From: Bacteroidaceae bacterium
Lineage (GTDB): Bacteria; Bacteroidota; Bacteroidia; Bacteroidales; Bacteroidaceae
NCBI GenBank assembly: GCA_017416705.1
Contig: JAFQBG010000006.1
Coordinates: forward strand, 28,117 to 92,116
DNA: 64,000 bases
Direction: 5' to 3'
Shown piece after piece: positions 58,401 through 64,000 of the stretch. A model generated the notes under the pieces. It did no database searches and was not told where the DNA came from. It was given only the letters and a program-made list of their open reading frames with translations. How positions within the stretch are numbered: the stretch's first letter is position 1; each line of letters opens with the position of its first letter. A program made the position numbers and the translations under genes.

Positions 58401-58801
58401 GTAAGTGATTTTTCCTTACGCATGATACCCATGGCAGTTACCACAAGCTCGTCGAGCTGTGATGTTTCCTCGGTAAGAGTGAAGTTCAGGTCGCCACCGT
58501 TCCATACAAGGTCCACAGTGTTATAACCCATCATTTGAGCACGAATTGTCGCACCCTTGCGAACAAGGTCGAGTTTGTAGTTTCCGTCGAAATCTACCTG
58601 ACAAGAGTTAGTTGTTCCGACAACAAAAACGATTGCGCCAAATACGGGCTCACCATTAGTGTCCAAAACAGCACCCTTTACTACTCCACCATCTTGTTGC
58701 ATCACGTTTGTTTCGGCATAGGCCATAGACGACATGCCACATAGCGGAAGACCAAAAAGGGCTGCCGCCAACAGTGAAATACCAACTGTTTTTAGTTTCA
58801 T
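55442..58801 (-). CDS. SusC/RagA-type TonB-dependent receptor
   Basis: 1119 residues. Signal peptide ending in MAYA, carboxypeptidase-like regulatory domain (VKGAVLDTNGEPVFGAIV), the conserved DELVVTAMGI segment, plug domain with GKISGITLTQS and LRGNKS ... PLIVVDGIPM, and a 22-strand barrel ending in FGFNLKLNL. It imports oligosaccharides with energy from TonB. There is no adjacent anti-sigma/sigma pair, hybrid two-component sensor or SusR, so regulation must come from elsewhere. The 400-base divergent region to the MFS gene holds a TATTTTTG box (58908-58915) and an inverted repeat GAGCAAAT...AATTGCTC in the leader. Confidence 0.95.
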   Translation of the reverse strand: MKLKTVGISLLAAALFGLPLCGMSSMAYAETNVMQQDGGVVKGAVLDTNGEPVFGAIVFVVGTTNSCQVDFDGNYKLDLVRKGATIRAQMMGYNTVDLVWNGGDLNFTLTEETSQLDELVVTAMGIMRKEKSLTYATQQIKAADLLQVQDVNLVNSLEGKISGITLTQSAGGAGGATKITLRGNKSIMGDNAPLIVVDGIPMTNSIRGQKIADDLFGSEAMAEGSDPLSMINPDDIESMNILKGANAAALYGSRAANGVVMITTKKGKEGKMEVTFNSNTTFETPMLTPDIQNLYGGARYNKDTGAFIRMGIGSWGDRLAGGGSHVIQMANSLNYSEDGMRDVYLRGTASDDIDDFFSTGITTNNSVSVSGGTEKIQTYLSYSNSYAKGMIETNKYNRHTFAFRQTYKLWDRLTINVSANYMQTKTNNRVGGGRLFNPIYDLYTANRDIDMDYYKNNYQIDNGSWKSSADKDQYVDQKGNTISGTYALLKGPQQHWAHQSPLSNNPYWLMNRLFSENKEDRFFGSFQANLKIIEGLHLQARVSLDHSKYYGEGGRYATTMSTVDMIRYGVYNMDNNRSNEIYTDYLLSYNKQLNDDWNISASIGYVGHTIEGTNISYYDDATTNYVNNGPNGVKNEIPTSVNIFYPQGHDASHSKSKSSNWDQAALVTAQVGWKDKIFVDASYRQDWYRPFRQFKHLGTDESYGYFGFGANAVLDELFKLPKWISYAKYRLSYSEVGNSIPNAVFGSTFMNLITGAVAANGYASFRPVPEKTKSFETGLEMQFFNDCLNLDITYYNSAMHNSYLTAGLLSGKTLPVNSGVVRNQGVEVTVGYDWAINKDWRWKTSANFSYNHNKIEEIYNDPKTGESAMLTNKIAEGQIQILYKKDGKYGDMFIKDLVRHDADVFDATGNLVNKKGDIKLTSSGTVQETLTYDKYIGNMNSKVQLSWSNTITYKNFSLYFLINGRIGGKVVSLTERYLDRFGVSARTGEARNYAENWVNPETGAKGLYASDGSLGMFINEGRDVVSIQKYYENASMENYVYDATNFRLRELSLGYTFRNLFGEYKNLSLSFVCRNLFFIYKDSPVDPDLSLATGNSSSAFDMFNMPSARSFGFNLKLNL

Positions 58802-59204
58802 AAGTTATAAATTTTAAGGTTGTTAGTTCTGTACGAGCAAATCTCCATGACTATTATCTCAGATATGGACACAGAAATTGCTCGCTCACATTTTTATACA
58901 ATTTGGCCAAAAATACATAAAAATTCTTATTTGTTAACCTTTTTCTTCATTTTTTTTGCGCTCACGCAGTATTTTAACGTTATTAACATAGACGAGGGAA
59001 GTTGAAAGAAGTTTTTAACGAGACAATTACCTATTTCACAAATAAAATTTGCGGATTCGATAAAAATTAACGAATTTTACAAACCCAATCACAACAGTTG
59101 CCGATACTGCGCCGACGGGTACTATTTGCCGGCGGTCGTTTTGGCTGTTGCAAGGTTGGATTTTTTGTAAATTATTTATCAAACATAGGACAATATTTAT
59201 ATTA
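58802..59204. promoter_or_regulatory. Divergent control region between susC-like and MFS genes
   Basis: A TATTTTTG -7 match on the minus strand at 58908-58915 would give a 100-base susC leader. That leader contains an inverted repeat (GAGCAAAT near 58838 and AATTGCTC near 58880) able to form a long hairpin. No clear promoter was found for the + strand MFS gene. No ORF is convincing. Confidence 0.45.
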
Positions 59205-60467
59205 ATGAGTTCGAATAAATCGTGGTGCTGGGTTCCCAGCCTTTATTTCACCGAGGGACTACCCTATTTTGCCGCTATGGTAATTTCGGTAACCATGTAC
59301 AAGCGCATGGGCATTGACAATGCTCAGATAGCGTTATACACCGGTTGGTTATACCTGCCATGGGTCATTAAACCGTTTTGGAGCCCCATAGTGGATATGT
59401 TTTCGACACGACGCGCTTGGATTGTAGCCACACAGATTATTATGGGTGCGGCATTTGCCTCTATTGCGTTTCTTATTCCGGTGAGCGACTTTTTCAGGTG
59501 GACGCTGTGTCTGTTTTGGCTTGTCGCATTCAGTTCGGCCACGCACGACATAGCCGCCGATGGTTTTTACATGCTTGGGCTAAGCGAGGAGCAACAGGCA
59601 TTTTACTCGGGTATTCGTTCTACGGCATACCGAATAGCGACTATATTCGGACAGGGCATTTTGATATATATCGCCGGCGAATTGGAGGAGCATCTTGGAA
59701 GCAATTCGGGTGCATGGAGCATTATTTTTGGCATTTTGGCATTTATGATGATTGCCTTGGGCTTGTTTCATCGCCACATACTCCCCAAACCACAGAGGGA
59801 TATCACGCGCAGCATGACAAGTATAGCATCGGGCATAAAGGATTTTACAAGGATTTTTGTAACGTTTTTTCGCAAACCGGGCATAGTTAGCGCATTGCTT
59901 TTCATGCTGTTGTTCCGACTGCCCGAAGCACAGTTAGTGAAAATGCTCACCCCGTTCCTGCTCGATGGCAAAGAGGCCGGCGGACTTGCCCTGAGCACAG
60001 CCGAGATTGGTATAATATATGGCACGATTGGTGCAATAGGGCTAATCCTTGGTGGCATTGTAGGCGGTATATGTATAGCAATCAAAGGATTAAAATATTG
60101 GTTATGGCCCATGGTGTTGGCTATATCCATCCCCAACCTTGTGTACGTATATTTGAGTTTTGCACAACCCGACAGTCTGTTGCTCATCAGCGGATGTATT
60201 TTAGTGGAACAGTTTGGCTATGGATTTGGATTTACTGCATATATGTTATACCTTATATATTTTGCACAGGGCGAATACCCAACTGCCCACTATGCAATAG
60301 CAACCGCATTCATGGCGCTTGGCATGATGTTACCCGGAATGGTATCGGGCTATATACAAGAGGCTGTGGGGTACGATATGTTCTTCATATGGGTGATGAT
60401 ATGTTGCATTGCGACGTTTGTCGTGTCGGGTTTATTGAAAATTGACCCTAAATTCGGAAAAAAATAA
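59205..60467 (+). CDS. MFS transporter (AmpG-like)
   Basis: 420 residues from the ATG at 59205 (MSSNKSWCWVPSLYFTEGLPY). An upstream TTG in frame is not used. About 12 membrane segments; the FTEGLPYFAAMVISVTMYKRMG and GWLYLPWVIKPFWSP segments are typical of AmpG-like MFS permeases, which move muropeptides or GlcNAc-containing sugars across the inner membrane. It is followed 17 bases later by the GH95 gene and then a sugar kinase, so uptake of a released (amino) sugar is likely. Confidence 0.88.
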   Translation: MSSNKSWCWVPSLYFTEGLPYFAAMVISVTMYKRMGIDNAQIALYTGWLYLPWVIKPFWSPIVDMFSTRRAWIVATQIIMGAAFASIAFLIPVSDFFRWTLCLFWLVAFSSATHDIAADGFYMLGLSEEQQAFYSGIRSTAYRIATIFGQGILIYIAGELEEHLGSNSGAWSIIFGILAFMMIALGLFHRHILPKPQRDITRSMTSIASGIKDFTRIFVTFFRKPGIVSALLFMLLFRLPEAQLVKMLTPFLLDGKEAGGLALSTAEIGIIYGTIGAIGLILGGIVGGICIAIKGLKYWLWPMVLAISIPNLVYVYLSFAQPDSLLLISGCILVEQFGYGFGFTAYMLYLIYFAQGEYPTAHYAIATAFMALGMMLPGMVSGYIQEAVGYDMFFIWVMICCIATFVVSGLLKIDPKFGKK

Positions 60468-60484
60468 AATAAAGAAATAACGCT

Positions 60485-62992
60485 ATGAAAAAGATTTGTT
60501 TGTTTATAATTGCAACTATCGCAACTATTACAATTTATGCGCAGACAGACTACACCAAGGGGTTGTCTGTTTGGTTCGACAAGCCAACAACGCTGCAAGG
60601 AAACAATGTATGGTATGGTGGACGCCCACATTTGTGGAAGGATAAAAACAAGCCCGAATGGGCCGGCGATGCCGGTGCCAACGCCGACCAAGAATGGGAG
60701 TCGAAGTCGTTGCCAATAGGAAACGGCAGTATAGGCGCAAACATAATGGGTTCCATTGAAGCCGAACGAATAACGTTTAACGAAAAAACACTGTGGCGCG
60801 GCGGTCCGAACACAAAGGGTGGCGCCGACTATTATTGGGATGTCAACAAGGCATCGGCACACCTGCTCGATGACATAAGACAAGCCTTCATAGATGGAGA
60901 CGACGAGAAAGCCGCCCGCCTGACACGTGAAAATTTCAACGGAACGGCTGCATACGAATACTACAACGAGAACCCCTTCCGATTTGGCAATTTCACCACG
61001 CTGGGCGAATTCCACATAGAGACAGGACACAACATATTGGGGCTTGGCGACTACAAACGAGTTCTATCATTAGACTCGGCATTGGCAGTGGTACAATACT
61101 CGCGCAACGACGTAAAATATGAACGAAAATATTTTACATCGTACCCTGCAAACGTATTGGCAATGAAATTTAGCGCCGACAAACCGGGACAACAGAATTT
61201 GATATTCGGTTATGCCAACAACCCCGTTTCCGAAGGCACACTGACAGCCGATGGAGCGAACGGACTGAAATACACAGGCACACTCGACAACAACGGAATG
61301 AAATATGTTGTACGTATAAAAGCCGTTGCAAAGGGTGGCACGCTGCAAATAGAAAATGGAAAAATTGTCATAGAAAACGCCGACGAAGCCTGTTTCTACA
61401 TAACAGCCGACACCGATTACAGAATGAACTTCGCCCCCGATTTCAAAGACCCGCTGACATACGTAGGCACCAACCCCGAGGAGACCACAAGCAAATGGAT
61501 GAACGAGGCTGTGGCAAAAGGCTACGAGGTACTGTTCCAAGAGCATTACGACGACTATTCCAAGCTATTCGACAGAGTGAAAATAGCCATCAACCCCAAT
61601 GCACCGACAACGCTCGAATACCCGGCAACAACCGACCTGCCCACACCCGCGCGTTTGCAGAAATATCGTTCAGGGCGCGCCGACTATGGCTTGGAAGCGT
61701 TGTATTTTCAGTTCGGACGTTACCTGCTCATAGCAAGCTCGCGTCCGGGCAATATGCCTGCCAACCTGCAAGGAATATGGCATAACAATGTAGATGGTCC
61801 TTGGCGAGTAGATTACCATAATAACATAAATCTGCAAATGAACTATTGGCCGGCATGTGCCACCAACCTTGACGAATGTACATTGCCACTGATAGATTTC
61901 ATTCGCACACTCATAAAACCGGGCGAGGTAACAGCCAAGGCATATTTCGACGCTCGCGGATGGACAGCCGGAATATCGAGCAACATTTTCGGATTTACCG
62001 CTCCACTAATAAGCCAAGATATGTCGTGGAATTTCAATCCCATGGCAGGTCCATGGTTGGCCACCCACGTATGGGATTATTACGACTACACCCGCGACAA
62101 AAAATTCTTGGAAGAGACAGGCTATGAGATAATAAAAAGCAGTGCGATGTTTACAGCCGACTATTTATGGAAAAAACCCGATGGCAGTTATACCGCCGCA
62201 CCCTCGACATCGCCCGAGCATGGACCGATAGACCAAGGGGCTACATTTGTACATGGTGTTGCACGCGAAATATTGCTCGACGCCATCGAGGCATCGAAAA
62301 TTCTTGGCAAGGACAAAAAGGAGCGCGCCCGTTGGCAAGATATTCTCGACAACCTTGCGCCCTACCAAATAGGCCGATACGGACAATTGATGGAATGGAG
62401 CAAGGATATTGACGACCCCAACGACCAACATCGCCACGTGAACCATCTGTATGGCCTGCACCCCGGACATACCATTTCGCCCATAACCACCCCCGGCCTT
62501 GCCGACGCATCGCGCATAGTTTTGGAGCATCGTGGCGACGGAGCAACAGGCTGGAGCATGGGCTGGAAACTGAACCAATGGGCACGCCTGCACGATGGCA
62601 ACCATGCCTACACGCTTTATGGCAACCTGCTGAAAAACGGCACGCTGGACAACCTGTGGGACACACACGCCCCATTCCAGATAGATGGCAATTTCGGTGG
62701 TACGGCAGGAGTGACCGAAATGCTTTTGCAGAGCCACATGGGATTTATACATCTGCTGCCTGCACTGCCCGACGCATGGAGCGAAGGCCGCATCAGCGGA
62801 TTGTGCGCCAAGGGCTCATTCGAAATAGACATAGAATGGGAAAACGGCAAATTGGCAAAAGCACTCATAAAATCGAAAAACGGAGAACGCTGCAACATAA
62901 GATATGGCAACGACACTCTGAATTTCAGAACAAAGCGAGGCGCAGAATACATAGTGATAGTAAAAAACGGAAAATTAACACTGAAAAAATAA
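60485..62992 (+). CDS. GH95 alpha-L-fucosidase
   Basis: 835 residues. Signal peptide MKKICLFIIATIATITIYAQ. The N-terminal beta domain (SLPIGNGSIGANIMGSI ... FNEKTLWRGGP) and the (alpha/alpha)6 barrel are those of GH95. The Asn pair is N447 and N449 in NNINLQMNYWPA, the general acid Glu578 in STSPEHGP, and Asp734 in QIDGNFGGTAG, matching the inverting fucosidase active site. It would release alpha-1,2-fucose from host glycans. The family also has some galactosidases, so specificity is not certain. It is the middle gene of MFS-GH95-kinase. Confidence 0.93.
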   Translation: MKKICLFIIATIATITIYAQTDYTKGLSVWFDKPTTLQGNNVWYGGRPHLWKDKNKPEWAGDAGANADQEWESKSLPIGNGSIGANIMGSIEAERITFNEKTLWRGGPNTKGGADYYWDVNKASAHLLDDIRQAFIDGDDEKAARLTRENFNGTAAYEYYNENPFRFGNFTTLGEFHIETGHNILGLGDYKRVLSLDSALAVVQYSRNDVKYERKYFTSYPANVLAMKFSADKPGQQNLIFGYANNPVSEGTLTADGANGLKYTGTLDNNGMKYVVRIKAVAKGGTLQIENGKIVIENADEACFYITADTDYRMNFAPDFKDPLTYVGTNPEETTSKWMNEAVAKGYEVLFQEHYDDYSKLFDRVKIAINPNAPTTLEYPATTDLPTPARLQKYRSGRADYGLEALYFQFGRYLLIASSRPGNMPANLQGIWHNNVDGPWRVDYHNNINLQMNYWPACATNLDECTLPLIDFIRTLIKPGEVTAKAYFDARGWTAGISSNIFGFTAPLISQDMSWNFNPMAGPWLATHVWDYYDYTRDKKFLEETGYEIIKSSAMFTADYLWKKPDGSYTAAPSTSPEHGPIDQGATFVHGVAREILLDAIEASKILGKDKKERARWQDILDNLAPYQIGRYGQLMEWSKDIDDPNDQHRHVNHLYGLHPGHTISPITTPGLADASRIVLEHRGDGATGWSMGWKLNQWARLHDGNHAYTLYGNLLKNGTLDNLWDTHAPFQIDGNFGGTAGVTEMLLQSHMGFIHLLPALPDAWSEGRISGLCAKGSFEIDIEWENGKLAKALIKSKNGERCNIRYGNDTLNFRTKRGAEYIVIVKNGKLTLKK

Positions 62993-62996
62993 AAAT

Positions 62997-63836
62997 ATGA
63001 AACTGATAGCAGACGGAGGCTCCACAAAAACCGATTGGGTATTGTGCGATAACGCCACCATCATAGCAAGAGTAAGAACACAAGGGTTCAACCCCACCCT
63101 GCAAGACAGCGACACCATACACGCCATATTGTCGCAGGAGCTTGCAGGCAAGATTGCCCCCCAACAACCCGACACCATACTATACTATGGTGCAGGGTGC
63201 GCCTACAAGGAGGCTAACGACAGAATACTCACCGCACTGAGCAAGATTTTCACCACCAAAAACATTGAGATAAACAGCGACCTTCTGGCTGCCGCCCGCG
63301 CCATGTGCGGACACAAGGAGGGAATAGCATGTATATTGGGAACAGGCTCCAATTCGTGCCTTTTCAATGGAGAGAAAATAACCGAGAACACCCCGTCGTT
63401 GGGATTTATATTGGGCGACGAAGGCAGCGGCGCGTTTCTTGGACGTCAGCTGATAAGCAACTGCCTAAAACGACAATTATCCGAGGCTGTGTGCGAAAAA
63501 TTTTTAAAGGAATACAACCTGACAATAGCCGAAATCTTGGAGCACGTGTATCACAAGCCCCTGCCCAACCGTTATTTGGCAGGGTTCGCCCCGTTCCTTG
63601 CACGTAACAAGGAGAACAGCGAGATACACTCGTTGCTCATACACTGTTTCCGTCTGTTTTTTCAACGCAACACCATGGTGTACCGTAGGTCGTGGCTGCC
63701 TATACATATAGTGGGTAGCATCGGCATGGCCTTTGCAAACGAACTGAAAGAGACAGCCGAAAGCCTTGGGCTTTCAATAGGCAATATAGTGGAAAGCCCC
63801 ATGTCGGGGTTGATAAAATATCACAGCGAAGAGTAA
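62997..63836 (+). CDS. BadF/BadG/BcrA/BcrD-type sugar kinase (N-acetylglucosamine kinase-like)
   Basis: 279 residues, ASKHA fold. Phosphate-1 motif ADGGSTKTDWVL, phosphate-2 ILGTGSNSCLF, the LGDEGSGAFLGR segment typical of N-acetylglucosamine kinases, and the adenosine loop IVGSIGMAFANEL. It would phosphorylate GlcNAc or a related amino sugar in the cytosol. It starts 4 bases after the GH95 stop. The coding end is only 24 bases from the IS left end, but the ORF looks complete. Confidence 0.88.
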   Translation: MKLIADGGSTKTDWVLCDNATIIARVRTQGFNPTLQDSDTIHAILSQELAGKIAPQQPDTILYYGAGCAYKEANDRILTALSKIFTTKNIEINSDLLAAARAMCGHKEGIACILGTGSNSCLFNGEKITENTPSLGFILGDEGSGAFLGRQLISNCLKRQLSEAVCEKFLKEYNLTIAEILEHVYHKPLPNRYLAGFAPFLARNKENSEIHSLLIHCFRLFFQRNTMVYRRSWLPIHIVGSIGMAFANELKETAESLGLSIGNIVESPMSGLIKYHSEE

Positions 63837-63859
63837 GCCACAAAAAAAACAGCCCCATG

Positions 63860-64000
63860 TGAAGTGAACCCCAAAGTTTGGACAAAAAACTTTGGGGTTT
63901 ATTTTATGCGTAAGAAACACGATCACCAAGCATTGCTCAAATACATGCATATGCTTGAAGATGGATATTCCATCAAACATATCGAAGACAATTATGGTAT
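63860..64000 (+). mobile_element. Left end of an IS3-type (IS150-like) insertion sequence, cut by the window
   Basis: The terminal repeat begins TGAAGTGAACCCCAAAG and continues TTTGGACA (63860-63884). It resembles the TGA..TGACCCC..AAAGTTGGACA ends of IS150-group elements. An internal dyad CCCAAAG / CTTTGGG lies just inside. The transposase ORF starts at 63906. Direct repeats and the right end are outside the window. Confidence 0.75.
63906..64000 (+). CDS. IS3-family transposase OrfA, N-terminal part
   Basis: The first 31 residues (MRKKHDHQALLKYMHMLEDG ... KHIEDNYG) form a helix-turn-helix like those of IS150-type OrfA proteins, and the frame stays open to the window end. Length and any frameshift to OrfB are unknown. 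Confidence 0.7.
   Translation, partial: MRKKHDHQALLKYMHMLEDGYSIKHIEDNYG

Overview
The window is a stretch of chromosome from a member of the Bacteroidales (phylum Bacteroidota), probably a gut or host-associated species. The evidence is the TAnnTTTG (and TATCTTCG) type -7 promoter boxes, a SusC/SusD pair, two proteins with type IX secretion (T9SS) C-terminal domains, the RprX/RprY two-component pair, an EF-G2 paralogue, DUF4494/DUF4827/DUF5112-type proteins and near absence of Shine-Dalgarno sites. No rRNA, tRNA, CRISPR array or prophage was seen. Genes are tightly packed, and most lie on the minus strand in long operons.

Layout: 1-1.7 kb, 3' end of a secreted DUF3472 + discoidin + T9SS protein. 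1.9-3.9 kb, rpsA and a small membrane ORF interrupted by an in-frame TGA. 4.0-6.2 kb, a BlaR1/BlaI-type sensor-repressor pair with three matching operator dyads. 6.3-8.0 kb, pyrG. 8.2-15.6 kb, a complete histidine operon (hisG-D-C-B-H-A-F-IE on the minus strand) preceded by an attenuator with an 18-residue leader peptide containing HHRH. 15.6-19.9 kb, cysE, cysK, maf, kdsC, a DUF2520 protein and a nitroreductase. 20.1-23.0 kb (+), DUF4494, yggS and an acyl-CoA ligase. 23.0-28.8 kb, a three-gene signalling operon whose sensor is a 1414-residue fusion of two complementary, individually incomplete histidine-kinase modules. 29.2-30.3 kb, rplI-rpsR-rpsF. 30.4-33.4 kb, an SGNH/MBOAT O-acylation pair, a rod-shaped RNA with 6S-like architecture and a 59-residue membrane protein. 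33.5-38.1 kb, rprY/rprX and fusA2. 38.3-41.4 kb (+), hemW and a GH35 beta-galactosidase. 41.4-47.6 kb, glmM, DUF4827, nrnA, comEC and rpe. 47.9-63.8 kb, a glycan-use region: GH85 endoglycosidase, sulfatase, rhodanese and SusD/SusC on the minus strand, then a divergent MFS transporter, GH95 alpha-fucosidase and BadF-type sugar kinase. 63.86 kb to the end, the left end of an IS3-type insertion sequence cut by the window.

How the genes work together: the last region reads as a host-type (N-glycan or mucin) degradation locus. GH85 would cut the chitobiose core, the sulfatase and fucosidase would remove caps, SusC/D would import oligosaccharides, and the MFS carrier plus kinase would take up and phosphorylate an amino sugar. 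This substrate is inferred. The most distinctive signals elsewhere are the his attenuator, the split-function tandem kinase, the 6S-like RNA, the three-dyad BlaI operator and a small interspersed repeat present three times.
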